DNA from: Copromyces sp. CBS 386.78
Lineage: Eukaryota; Ascomycota; Sordariomycetes; Sordariales; Sordariaceae
Direction of reading: 5' to 3'
Length of the DNA: 64,000 nucleotides
Assembly (NCBI GenBank): GCA_030685235.1
Contig: MU839092.1
Location: 186,001 to 250,000, forward strand
Both the position numbers and the translations under genes were made by a program. Positions 34,180 to 45,486 of this stretch are shown piece after piece (positions within the stretch are counted from its first letter, which is position 1; the number at the start of each line of letters is the position of its first letter). Below the pieces are notes generated by a model. The model ran no database searches. It was not told the origin of the DNA and saw nothing but the letters and a program-made list of their open reading frames with translations.

Positions 34180-34487
34180 TATTATAGGGTTAGCCTTATA
34201 ATAGTTTAGAATATACGGTTAGTAACTATTAGAGTTAGTGATTAGGCTATAGCTCCGAATATAATATAAAGCTATTACGGCCTTTGTAGAAGGCTATAAT
34301 AGCTTTATTATCGCTATCGCTATACAAGTCGTACTAATTCTACAATACTTATGAGATTGCTGTAGAGCTAATCTCCTAGATTGGCTTCTATAAAGACCAG
34401 TCTAGGATCGCACCCTTGAACCTTTCCTCTTACTCCTTCGTGCAATTACGTATATTCTTACCTACCTTGTGCCTTTGCACCGTGATA
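34180..34487 (+). repeat. 3' LTR of the gypsy element
   Basis: 308 bp, the mirror image of the 5' LTR in damage: the inner (left) part is RIP-mutated, while the last 150 bp or so are nearly intact. Followed by target duplicate GATTG. Confidence 0.92.
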
Positions 34488-34492
34488 GATTG

Positions 34493-37219
34493 TACCTTGT
34501 GTTCGTACTCCGACATATCACAGCCTACACCGTACACGACGGATCATGTTATATATCTGCAACATCCGACAACCGCGGGAGCAGGAACAGCAGCAGGAGT
34601 GGCAGCGGTAGACGGGCATACCCCCGAGACACATCGTCTTGTCCCAAGCCATCAACTACCCTTCAACCAGCTGACTGGGCCAATCCCGAACCCGGTGCGC
34701 TGGACTCGGGGCCGCCTTGACAGCATTGGATGGAAGCACGGGCTTTGGTGCCATGTGGTGAGCGTAAGTGGGGTGTATGTATGTCTCCTCTCCATCTCAA
34801 GAATGCACGACGTCGAACCCAGCCGTTGCTCGAGCAAAGGGAATCCATCCTCATCAACCTCCACTCCGACAGACCATTACTGCATAGTGGGGCGAGGCGC
34901 AACAATGGAATCCCAAGGGCCAGCAGTAGTGTAGACGTACAGTACAGTAGCGGGATAATCATCCAGACCACCGGGCCGCTAAGGCATCTGATTAAGTGGC
35001 AGGTATCTCTACCGCGTTGCAGCATAATATATATCAGGCCCGAAGGGACGGAGGGAGATGTATGGCGCCCTTCATTCAAAAGATGCTCTTTGGCTCTGTC
35101 CTTCCGTACTTCTCTTCTCCGATCCAGGCCCCCCAGCAAGTGCTTATTTTTTTCGTGGATTGATGCGCTCGTGCTCTTCGGTACCCCCGTACCTGGCGTC
35201 AGCTACCAACTAGCAACAAATCGGAACCCACACGGATCTTTTACTCATTTTGGACATTTCTCGAGGTTCTCTTCAAGCCTCCGGATTTATCACAGTATGT
35301 CTACGATATCAGGAACTTTTTATGGTTTCGTGGTCTGGCCCTCGCCCGATGCCCCGGCCGCCCCGGGATAAAACTCTGCAGATGACTTCTTTTGCCTTTT
35401 CAACTGAGCGTGATCATCCGGTGACGACGTTTATGCCGAGGATACAAAAGAGTGCATCGATGATCTTTCCGGTGGATGAGCTCTGTCGAGTTTACCTACA
35501 CCAAGTTCGCTGTTCAGTGGCTTGGGACGAATTTGATGCTTGCACTAATACGGGAATATAGCGTTTACAAGCGCTTCATGTTAGTGCTTGCTTGACCACC
35601 CTCCCACCGTAACGAAACACCATGAAAAGTCATGATCATCTCCATGTTTCCTTCGTTCCTTCATACATCCCGCCAATCCTTTCCAGTGCTTCCAGATTCA
35701 TCCATCCGTCATCAATAACTCCTCCTGCCGCGCGGCGTGCATTCGCACATACATGCCAGACAGTATCCTACAAGCCATTTGCCCACCGGCTCCTTCACCA
35801 TACATAACACTCACAGACCGGCCCGGCCGACCCTCGCTTGCACTTGACTGAAATAGCGGTCAACTCTTATCACCTTTTGTATCTCCCCTCCCTACCTGCC
35901 ACACGCGTTTTTACGCCCGCAGGCCCGAAGCAAAAGAACCAAGGACAAATGCATCTACCGGGGAGACATCCCGTCTTCTGTAAGAGGTCGGAGAGATACC
36001 CGACTGCAACTGAAGTGTTTTTGTCACTTTACTGCCTAGAACAAAGTCCGACCGACCGACTCAGGCTCCCGGGCAGATTTAGACACAGATTCAGACACAG
36101 ATTTGGACCCCAAACTCCGTCCAGGGGCCCGCCGGAGCGGAGACAAAGGGGAAGAAGCATAAAGGTCCCCCAAAGAAGGATTCCAAAAGAACCTGCCACT
36201 CCCGTCAAAGCATCCCAGGTTGTCGGATCTGGACTCATCTCTGAACTTATCCGTGCTGCAGGTTTGCTTGTTTGTTCTTTTTCCTGTCTTCCATCGGAGG
36301 GATAGAAGATACAAGAGGCAAGGGATTAAAATGACTGGCTAGATAGATGGATATAAGTCAGAGAAGGATTTGAGTTTACAAAGGTAAAACCCTACGTGGT
36401 GGCGACGCAAGTAACGTAGCAGGAGGCGAGACACTAACCTCCTCTATCCTGTTTTGAAGATAGACTGAGGACTGTGGCTTATGCCGAAGTAAGTGCAAGC
36501 CTCTGGAGGTTGTAAATGGGAGTCCAGATGTATGTATGGAATGGTTTAAGCATCAGTTCATCAGTTTGTGTATTTCTCCAAGGCGTTTTGGCTTCATATC
36601 TGCTTAATCTGCTTCTGGATAATAAAGTTGGCGGTCTATGTAAGCTCTATGGGTAGCGGTGCCAAAAGGAAGAGACTGCGCTGCTATCCTATGGGCCACT
36701 GAGTCATTCAAAAAGATCTACAAGGTCTGCTTCCTCGCTAAGACGACGAAATAACTGAGAAAAAAGAGACCAAGAAAACAAAACACATGTTCAACACCTC
36801 TGTATGTGAAGAACTAACATGTCCACCAATTGTTCGGGACCGCGTATCATCGCCTCGATGTGTGAAGGACCATCAACTAATTGACCTTCGGTCGTCCCTA
36901 ACCTGTTACAGAAATTCCATCACGAGCCTCTTAGGCAGAGCCCTGCCCGTCTTTTTCATCATTCCCAGCTGTTCTCTTCCCAATCTCCGGTGTTGCGCAG
37001 CAAAACACTTTCCCGTATTTATTCTGGTATCAATCCCAACTCATTCCATATGGTATCAAAAGAAACCCCTTAAAATAAGGACACAGAAAACGGCCCCTAT
37101 AGTCCCAAAACAAACCCAATATAACGAATTCCCTCGCCTCTCCACTTTGTGCCTCGAAAGCAAAACGACAACCATCTCATCAAGCTTGTCCACGACATGT
37201 TAGCACCGGGACCACCTTC
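34493..37219. other. Gene-poor region between the retroelement and the dehydratase gene
   Basis: 2.7 kb with normal base composition, so RIP has not spread here. ORFs up to 213 codons overlap in several frames with no domain or intron support. The right end is the 3' region of the leftward dehydratase gene. Confidence 0.45.
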
Positions 37220-39216
37220 CTAAGCAATAATTCCCGGGGCCTTCTTGTTGAATCTGTTGTTGTTGGTGATACCATCTTCGATGGTCGAGAATTTGCGCTT
37301 ACTTCTTCGTGACCTTATTTCGTCGCATGATCGTGTCTCGTCATAATCGGTCGTTGGTCGATCATCTTTATCCTCACCATCGTCGGAAGCATCGCCGTCT
37401 TCTAATGTGATTTTCGGACTTGCTAGCCCGGTGTTGGTAGCGGGGTCTCTTGGACGTGGAAAAGCTGGGGCGCAGCTTCTTGGTATCGTGTTAGGTCCAT
37501 AATATGTGCTGTTTGGTGACTTCTCCCTCGTATGGTGTTGGTATTCTCTTTCAATACTTTTGTGTCGATGCTGATACTGGCATTGTGACCTGCTCGAACC
37601 CCAGGACGAAGCCAATGTCGAAGCCGATGTTTCCTTCATTTTGCCCAATGTCGAGACTGCTGTCTTCTCTCTTGCAAGTTCCGAGGTGACGGGCTCGTCA
37701 CACAACTCGGCTTCTTCCCCATCCAAAACCTCATCTCCGCTCCCAGCTGTAACAGGGAAAGGCGTCAACACGTTGGTGATATCGCCCCACCACTGTTCCC
37801 CAAACCGTCTGTACCAGTCTACTGTAATCCTCAATCCTTCTCCAAAGCTCGTCTTTGGTTCCCATCCTAGTTGTCGCAGCTTCGTGCCGTCAACGGCATA
37901 TCGATGGTCGTTGAAAGGGCGATCGCGCGTGTATTTGACCCAGCGATAGAACTCTTCTTGTTCTGCCACAAGAGGTAACGATGGTGGTGATGTGGTGTAG
38001 TTGCGGGCAGGAGGTGGTAAAGGAGAGCGAGGGGAGATAATGTCCATCTCGGCTAGGAGCTTGTGGCAAAGCGACAAGTTGCTAATCTCATCGTAGGAGC
38101 CAACGTTGTAGATCTCCCCCAACTGCCCTCTGTGCAGAATAGTATCAAAGGCGTCGGCAGCGTCACCTGCATAGAGATAGCGACGAGTGGGCGAGCCGTC
38201 TCCATGAAGGACGACGGGCTTTCCTCGGGCAAGTAAGCAGGTGAATTTGGGAATGATTTCTGGCACAGTCGTTAGCAAGGCAGACATGCTTGGGAAAAGG
38301 GATGAACTCACTCTCTGGGTACTGATGAGGGCCATAGACATTGTTGCTCCTCACTATAATGACTGGTAATTTGAAGCTCTTCTTGTACGAGTTCACCAAC
38401 ATCTCGGCAGCGGCTTTACTGGCCGCATAGGGGTTGGTGGGTGCCAGAATGCTCGTCTCCAGAAGATCGTCTTCGTCATCCTTCACCTCGCCATACACTT
38501 CATCGGTAGACACGTGGATGAAGCGCTTGATGCCCACTTTCCTGGCGCTCTCGAGCAGAACATGGGTGCCGTAAACATTGGTATGAGTGAAGCCAAACGG
38601 ATTTCCAAAACTCAGATCGACATGTGATTGAGCAGCAAAGTGAAAGATGGTGTCGATATTATACCGCTTCAGACAGTCCATGACCTCGGAAGGGTTCGTG
38701 ATATCGCCTTTGTGAAACGAAAAGTTCGGCTCATGTTCTAGTACCCTAGTGTTGTTGAGTGATGCGCAGTAGTCCAGTTTGTCGAAAGAGACGACATTGT
38801 AGGCTTCTGGATACGTCAATACCAAGTGTCTGACAACCCAACATGCTCTGACACAGCCAGCTTTGTTAACCACAGACATATGAAGAACCAAGATAGGGCA
38901 AAATGAGGCTAGACAGGGGTCATTACTCGTGGGTAGGGTAAGTCTTACATGAAACCAGCGCCTCCCGTAACCATGATGTTCTTAACATCGGGCAGAGGAG
39001 TGAATTTCATGGTGCCGGTAAGGACAGGAGCATCACGCCAAGTCTCATTGTCCTCGCAAAAGCTCTCCTGTTGAGAGCTGGGCGAGATAGGCGTAACCGC
39101 TAACCAAACGAAAATTGGTCAGCATGACAGTCAACGCCGATAACATGATTTCCATCTTGGGAATTGAACTCACCACCGTTGTACCGGCTGGTTGTCTCTT
39201 GTGTCGTGAACGTCAT
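37220..39216 (-). CDS. NAD-dependent nucleotide-sugar 4,6-dehydratase with long C-terminal extension
   Basis: Exons 39216-39174, 39099-38949, 38847-38312 and 38259-37220 give 589 residues; one boundary is uncertain by 1 bp. It is an extended SDR enzyme: the Rossmann motif GGAGF-I-A is built across the second intron, with FHFAAQSHVDLSFGNP, VSTDEVYGE (catalytic Thr-Asp-Glu), YAASKAAAE (YxxxK) and RSNNVYGPHQYPEK across the third intron. This matches RmlB/UDP-glucose 4,6-dehydratase, which makes the 4-keto-6-deoxy intermediate towards rhamnose; UDP-glucose is the likely fungal substrate. After about residue 420 there is a disordered Ser/Asp/Arg-rich tail of about 150 residues with RRSKRKF, absent from bacterial enzymes. 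The first ATG at 39216 precedes a short Thr-rich leader. Confidence 0.87.
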
Positions 39217-40530
39217 TCTTTGGTTCTGGCCGAATCCAATACCCGGCAACTCGAGATTCTGATGGCGAAGTGGCAGGCTGCGGTGCACCCTTCCTTATGA
39301 ACCACTCACGAGTTCGCGTGGAGGCGTATTTGCACGCCTGACGACTAGGTGAGTTGAACTTTCTGCTGAATGGCTATAACTTTCCCTTTGGTGAGCAATT
39401 GCAAACTGGCATAGACCTGCATCGCGTCATTGGCAGCTTGTGTCTTGGGCAACCACATACATGAAGACGTGCAGTGAAATATACAGAGCGCTTAGACGCG
39501 CGAGTATATATGTAAGTTACTTGACAAAACCTCGAAGGTATGGCGCCTTTTTGAGTCTTCGAAAAGGTCGAGAGTGGTGATCAGGGAATGCATGCGCCAT
39601 GCGAATGATGAGGGCGGAGATGAGAACAAACCCAAGTTGAAGAGACGAAACCGAAAAGAGTGACAGTGAGCGGCGTGACTGTAACACAAGTGAAGTTGGA
39701 ACGAACGTGGTGGAAGAAGTCAAGTTCTCGTAATTGTCGTAATGGTAATAGTCGTACTCATCCCTGGCGGACCTTGGCCCTCCGCACACCCAAGACTCGG
39801 TGCCACCGATTCGGTATGTACACACCAGTACCGCCTCGGCTGGGGATGAGAGGGTGCTAAACCCGTGAGAAATATATTGATGATGATGGGAGAGGGCAAA
39901 GCTTTGGGGATTGCCACTTTTGCGTTAGGTTGAAGAATTGCATTTTGAAGGATTTCAATTGTGACTTGCTGCCAATGGAATGAAACCCCGCGTCAACCAA
40001 AGAAAACATCCCTGTACGGCCCTGAAAGTCGTGACGCTACAGGCAAAGATCCGAGGGCTGTCACTGCCACTTTTCAGCGCAGTCCAAGGTTCCTGCCCGG
40101 TTTGGTCTGTGTTTTGGGATGATTGCGGTGCTGCCCCTGAACTGAAACTTGGTTCGTTCCACTTATCACCACCACTATGAATAACGATATTCCCCCCGAG
40201 TCTCCACGAGGGCATAACCCACTGCGGGTTTGGGTTACATATTTCGATGACTCGACCGCTCGATAACGACCCGACGACAACCAGGTGGAAAAGTATGGGA
40301 ATAACCTCTAGCTGATAGGCGCGGTTGAATTTCCATTTCTCCCCCCGCACAAGTCCACCCGCCTCCGATTTCCCCGTATGGACATCTCCACGTTTTCTTC
40401 CTTTAAAGTTTAAGGTAGGTTTCTCCGCTCTTCTGGTGGGGATGCCGCGGTGCGTCCATAAGGAAAAGGCCATGTCCTAAAAACCCTCAGCCTTCCCACA
40501 TCCACATTATGGTCTTGTTGTCTTTGCCAC
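39217..40530. other. Intergenic region upstream of the dehydratase gene
   Basis: About 1.3 kb, promoter and leader of the leftward gene. No supported gene; the overlapping minus-strand ORF of 172 codons at 39955-40473 has no motif. Confidence 0.45.
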
Positions 40531-40532
40531 TA

Positions 40533-40890
40533 CAGTAGAAACCCCTGTTTATGCAAAGACTACCTTTTGCAAATCCCCCCTTTTTGCAAAGGCTTTGGCC
40601 TGCCAGAGTTTCCTCTGGTGGGCGGGATTGCAAACTGCAGTTGCAACGCTGACAGCCCGAATTTTGCATTAACAGGGGCCCGGATTTGGTGAGAGAGGCA
40701 CACTTATACCCCTCTACCGGGGGTCCGGTCGCTCGATAAGACCCACTTTTTGGGCCCCGCGGAGATCCTCCAATGGCCAGAAGGCCATGTCTGCTCTGTG
40801 CGCTGGGACCCTCTGTTATAAAACCCATCTCTTCGGTTTTGCAAAAGATTTTGGTCGCCGGAATTAGTTGCATTAACAGGGGTTCTACTG
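40533..40890. mobile_element. 358-bp pogo-like TIR element
   Basis: Ends are CAGTAGAAACCCCTGTTTATGCAA (left) and, reverse-complemented, CAGTAGAACCCCTGTTAATGCAA (right), with TA on both sides (40531-40532 and 40891-40892). CAGTAG-type ends with TA duplication are typical of the pogo/Fot1 branch of Tc1/mariner. Another copy of the terminal core (tttgcattaacagggg) lies inside at about 40,666, and TTTGCAAA motifs recur, so the structure is compound. No coding capacity. Confidence 0.75.
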
Positions 40891-40892
40891 TA

Positions 40893-41711
40893 CGTACCCA
40901 AACAAAGCTTTGTCTGCGGAAATGGCAATGGAAGACCAAACCAATGCCGTCAAACAAACGTCTTCATCCCTGACGAGAGCGTCACTTTTTCTGATCTTTT
41001 TTTTTTGTTCTTTTTTTGGTGGAATGGATCTTCCACTAGCCTCATGCGAGGCACATCATCTTCAACGTCCTGCAGTGCAGCTAGGGTACCACACCCACTT
41101 GAGTCACCTATACCCACCTCCACATCGGCACCTATATCGGCCTGCGTGCCTGTCAATGCGGATCGAGATTTTGTACAAAAGCAGACTCGGTGTTACTTGG
41201 GCCGAATTATCAACAACGAACCAAGAGGAAGCCCCCCAGTTCCCGGTTATGATGGCTGTCTCCGTCTTGGCACCCTTCTTCGTTCATCCACGGAAGTAAA
41301 CTCCGATCTTCTTACCCAAGATGGGAAATACTGCGACACGGATTCCTCAAGAGTCAGTGCCAGACTCGTTGATAACGTCGAGGGCCTTGGGTTGTGTATA
41401 TGGTCTCAGCGGTTGAGACATACAGCATGTTTCGGGAACGCTCCTTAAGCCGTGTTCGTCGCATCTTGTCCTACACGGAAAACCGTAGCCAAGATGATTT
41501 TCTTCTCATTTTCCGCGAAGGCTCGACGTTTTCGTCCATGTAGATTGCTTTGACGATACGTTGTAACTGTTCGGTTAATATCTCAATGTGACTTTATCCC
41601 CCGCGTTAGCAGAAGAGAAAGCTACCGTCTCTGTCTGGCATGTTATAAGTCCGTCAGATCTTTAACATCAATATTTCACCAGAAAGAAGGTGGGAATACT
41701 TGATAAGCAAG
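40893..41711. other. Intergenic region upstream of the transporter gene
   Basis: Contains a T-rich tract at about 40,985-41,020. ORFs of up to 147 codons lack motifs. It is probably promoter and leader of the gene at 41712. Confidence 0.4.
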
Positions 41712-42976
41712 ATGTTAGGAGACCAAGAGAAAGCAGCCACAGCGGCATCATCATCCTCAACGGAATCCAGCTCAACCAGAGCCAGCGAGACAAACACCCG
41801 AACCAGCCATGACAGCTTTCATCTAGAAAAGCCAAAGCCACCAGGAGACCTCGAAGCCGGCGAAGACGAAGACGACCAAAGCCTCTTGCTCCCCGAACAG
41901 GAAAACCCATCATCTCAATCATCAAGAGAAAACTCGCCAGCATCCGCTTTCTTCTGGATGGCCATCAACACCATAGCCACAGTGCTGATCGTACGCCCTT
42001 TCCCCCATCCCTCACCCCTAACAACCTCCTACTGACAACCAATAACCCGGCAGGTCTTCACAAACAAATCCATCTTCTCCACCCCCTCCCTCCGGCTAAC
42101 CCAGCTCTCCTTCGCAGCCTTCCACTTCCTCACCACCTACCTGACCCTCTTCCTCCTTTCGCGCCCTCCTCTTTCCCTCTGCGTTCCCCGCTCCATCTCC
42201 CTCCGGGACACTCTCCCCCTCAGCATAGCCATGTCCCTCAACGTGATCCTCCCAAATTTATCACTAGCCTTCAGCTCTGTGACCTTCTACCAAATTGCCC
42301 GGGTCCTGCTCACGCCGACGGTTGCGGTCATGAACTATGTTCTGTATCGGTCTGTCCTACCGGCACGAGCTATATGGGCTTTGGTCCCGGCTTGTTTAGG
42401 GGTGGGGGTGGTTAGTAATTATGATACTTTGCCTGCTTCTTCTTCAACAACTGGTCCAACAGTAGATCAACCCAAAAAGCAACTCGGGGTCGAAGCCACC
42501 ACCAACCCCTAGGCATCCTCTTCTCCCTTCTCGGCATCCTCGCCTCCTCTCTCTACACCATCTGGATCGCCCACTACCACCGCAAACTCGGCGGGATTTC
42601 CAGCATGCAGCTATTGTACAATCAAGCTCCCGTGGCGGCGTTTATGCTGCTTTACGCGGTCCCCTTTGTGGATGTCTTTCCCAAATGGAGGGTAGATGTG
42701 CCAGCAGAAAAATGGGTGTTGATACTGCTGAGCGGACTGTGGGCGAGCTTGATCAATATCAGCCAGTTCTTCATCGTGGCGAGGACGGGCCCCGTGTCGA
42801 GCACGGTGGTCGGGCATGTCAAGACTTGTACGATTGTGGCGCTGGGGTGGTTGGTAGGTGGACGGACGGTCACGGATCGAGCGGTGCTGGGGGTGGTGGT
42901 TGCGTTGGGGGGGATTGTTGCGTACTCGGTGGTGATGCTTAAGGAGAAAGCTAGAGAGCGTGGCCAGAAGTCCTAG
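41712..42976 (+). CDS. DMT-superfamily (TPT-type) nucleotide-sugar/metabolite transporter
   Basis: Proposed exons 41712-41990, 42054-42453 and 42513-42976 give 380 residues. A 70-residue Ser/Glu/Asp-rich cytosolic tail precedes about ten hydrophobic helices: FFWMAINTIATVLIVFTNKS, LPLSIAMSLNVILPNLSLAF, FYQIARVLLTPTVAVMNYVL, ILFSLLGILASSLYTIWIAH and others. VFTNKSIF and the paired helix pattern fit the SLC35E/TPT family of Golgi or ER exchangers; substrate unknown. The first intron is clear. The second is not: the frame must shift near 42,400-42,530, and the only intron that repairs it has a weak donor (GTCCAA) and a CTAG acceptor. A real frameshift is the alternative. The tail ends in a basic KEKARERGQKS. 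Confidence 0.75.
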
Positions 42977-43201
42977 GAAGGGAGAAGAGAAAACCGGTGA
43001 TGCATGCACAGAGCGATATTCGACACGAAGTACCATCATGGCGACCTGATATTGTATGATTATGCCTTCCTCCCAAACCCTTTTGTGAAACCGATAACGC
43101 CACACACACACTCGTGTAAGACAAAATACTTTCCAGTGCCAACAGAGACGCTGGCATACCGAAAAAGGGAATCACGAATACTACCATCATGATCAGCTCC
43201 C

Positions 43202-44690
43202 TTAGAGGTTGAAGCGCGTGCGGACCTTCTCCATCTTGGCCTTCCACTCCCACTTCAAAGCATCCTCTCCTTCGCTGCCAGCCCGGCCGATACCCTTGTC
43301 CACTCTGCGGAGCTTGAGGGTGAATCCTATCATGACATGTCAGCAAATTTTCAATCCACCTTATATTGTTTCCACAATGACACGACTTACTAGGTCCAAT
43401 CTCCTGCAAACCAGCACGGATACCCTGCATACCCTCCATCTCCTTGCCCTCCGCAGTAACCACGTTCTTCTCCGTCGCACGCGCCTCGCGGAAGACGTAA
43501 CGGTGGCGGCGGAAGAAGATGTAATCACGCTGGTTGTGCAGCGTTACGACCTGGCGACCTTGAAGCTCGGGCTTGGGAGGGAACATGGTGTGCATCGACT
43601 TGGCGGCGAGGATACCGAGAGGGGTCTTGAAGCCGTTGAGAAGAAGCTCGGGCTGTAGTTTTACGACTATTAGTCTCATTGCTCCGTGCTCGACGAGCTC
43701 AGGGATCACGATGGACGGCTTACATAGTGGTTTGTAGGGTTACCGTGACCGAGGAGAGCCTTTCCGGGTAGGTAACCCCGGATGGTGTATGTCAATGAAG
43801 GGCCGGGGGGAACATCTTCGCCGTTGAGATGGATGATAGTGAGCGAGCTGGGCTTCTTGAGATCTTCGCCGACGATCATGAGAATCGTGTATCCGCGGTC
43901 TGTAACAAACCAGGCCTGTCAGCAATCTGCTCTTGGACAACAGAGCTCCAGCTTGGGTGCGCCACTCACTCTTAGCGAACTTTGCGATCTCGCGAATACT
44001 ATACTTGTGTCCATAAGCGTGCGCACTGCGTCTGATGTACGTGCTGTTGGGGAAGATGGCAGCAATGTCCTCCGCCTCCTTGTGAATGGTACCGTTCAGA
44101 TGAGTGGTGACCAAAACCTTGGGATCGACTGGGGGTTCCTCGTTGAAGAGATTGGGGAATTGTCGTGTGAGCGAGTCGGGAGTCATGTCTAGATTTGTCG
44201 AGGTGGTCGAGGGAGCGATGCTGGGTTTCCTCTGCGCGCGGTCCTGTCGGAGCCTCTCGATGCGCTCCTCGGCATCTTCATCGTCGTCTTCGAGCTCCTC
44301 GTCGGAGTCCAACATGGAATCGGCATCGTCGTCCTTCTCCTCACCCTCCTCCGTGATGCCATCGGCTAGCCTGGCAGCCTCAGCCTCCTCTTTCTCCAAG
44401 CGCCTCCTCTTGAGCTCGGCAACATCGACAGCAACGCCCAGGCTGTCGTCGTCGACATCGTCCCACACACGTTTCCTCTCAATGGTCAAGGGTTGGTTGT
44501 TTGCGAGGCGCTCTTCTCTGAGTTTGGGATCCTTGGACTCCTCCTTCCTCCGGCGGTGACGCTCCTCGTGGCGTTCCTTTCCCTGCTCCTTCTTTTGCTT
44601 GACGTATAATTGCTTTCTGACGATCTTGTTGGAGGTCTTGAGCGACAACGAGCCGCCGGAGCGGTGTTTGCCCTTGTTACCGGACGGCAT
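43202..44690 (-). CDS. rpf1: Ribosome production factor 1 (Brix domain, 60S biogenesis)
   Basis: Exons 44690-43970, 43899-43724, 43652-43391 and 43326-43202 give 427 residues, phases consistent throughout. The N-terminal half is highly charged: Lys/Arg-rich (KHRSGGSLSLKTSNKIVRKQ), then acidic (DDDADSMLDSDEELEDDDED). The Brix domain starts at PKVLVTTHLNGTIHKEA and runs through EIAKFAKNRGYT, LTIIHLNGEDVPPGPSLTYT, GRQVVTLHNQRDYIFFRRHR and RFTLKLRRVDKG, the sigma70-like RNA-binding module. Rpf1 acts in the nucleolus in pre-60S assembly and ITS2 processing. It is divergent from the glycyl-tRNA synthetase gene, about 800 bp between starts, so two translation genes may share a promoter region. Confidence 0.94.
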
Positions 44691-45486
44691 ATCGGCGATG
44701 ATGTGGTAATACAGCGATGGGATCGGTGGTTGTCGTGGTGATTTGGGTTGTGCGGTCGATCCTCCAGGTCGCAAGTTCAAACTTTCGACAAAGTGATGCT
44801 GGGCAATTGATAACACTGCAGTTGGATTGAATGGGCCCCGATAAACTTTCAACTTTTTTCAGGGCCCAGAGATGCCAAGGACGCCAAGGCGTGCAGCCAC
44901 AAGGGTACCCCGATGGCTCACGCACGTCCCCAGCCGGGAAGGTACGTACCGCTACCCCTCATTACAAGTAGTAGTGTAAGGTAGTAGGTACTTAATTTCT
45001 CACTGTAACCTGCACAAGATGACTCCGTCCCATCCCCCGCTGTCGGTGCAGGCAAGTTGGGACGGAAGTGACTCTTTTGGGATGAAGAACGGCAGCATTG
45101 AGTGTCTACCAATCCTATGGTCAGTAGCCGATGAAAAGAGTCACAAGAGAGAAACTTGGCAGCGGAATGCTGGTCCTTCTGCAAGGGAGTTACAGCAGCA
45201 TATACAGTTCCACTTCCTGATATGGCTGGTGGATTCCAGCGAGTCGAGCCTTCTGTCGCGTACAGTACCGCGCCCCCGCCCCCACTGACGGCGGGAATCT
45301 GGACCACTGTCCCTTGGCTTGTCTGGGTTGGTGCCGGCCCCTCCATGGCGCCGCCCAGATAAAAAATCATCCCGCGATTACCTACCTTATGAAAACGTGT
45401 TTGAAAAGGCCTCGACGAAACCACAGTGGGCGACCGTGACTCACTTAGTTGGTTCCCCTAAGCACTGTAACAAGACTAATTCATTC
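44691..45486. promoter_or_regulatory. Bidirectional promoter region of rpf1 and glycyl-tRNA synthetase
   Basis: 796 bp between divergent starts. GC-rich patches are present (for example gcgcccccgcccccac near 45,268). No specific site is assignable. Confidence 0.45.

Larger units (their letters stand above)
26894..34487 (+). mobile_element. Complete Ty3/gypsy LTR retrotransposon destroyed by RIP
   Basis: The two LTRs are exactly 308 bp (26894-27201 and 34180-34487), with ends TATCAC...GTGATA, and the element is flanked by the 5-bp duplication GATTG (26889-26893 and 34488-34492). The 7,594-bp body is extremely AT- and TpA-rich with stops in every frame. Plus-strand translation across stops still shows a gag zinc knuckle, reverse transcriptase, RNase H and integrase in gypsy order. 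C-to-T and G-to-A changes at CpA/TpG contexts are what RIP produces. The outer ends of both LTRs are spared. In Neurospora such sequence is usually methylated and heterochromatic; that is inference here. Confidence 0.95.

Noticed and set aside
26894..34487. CRISPR or satellite array as explanation of the AT-rich block
   Set aside because: No regular repeat-spacer period; LTRs, target duplications and pol motifs explain it fully.
34730..35371. 213-codon ORF right of the retroelement
   Set aside because: No domain, competing ORFs on both strands, no intron signals joining it to anything.
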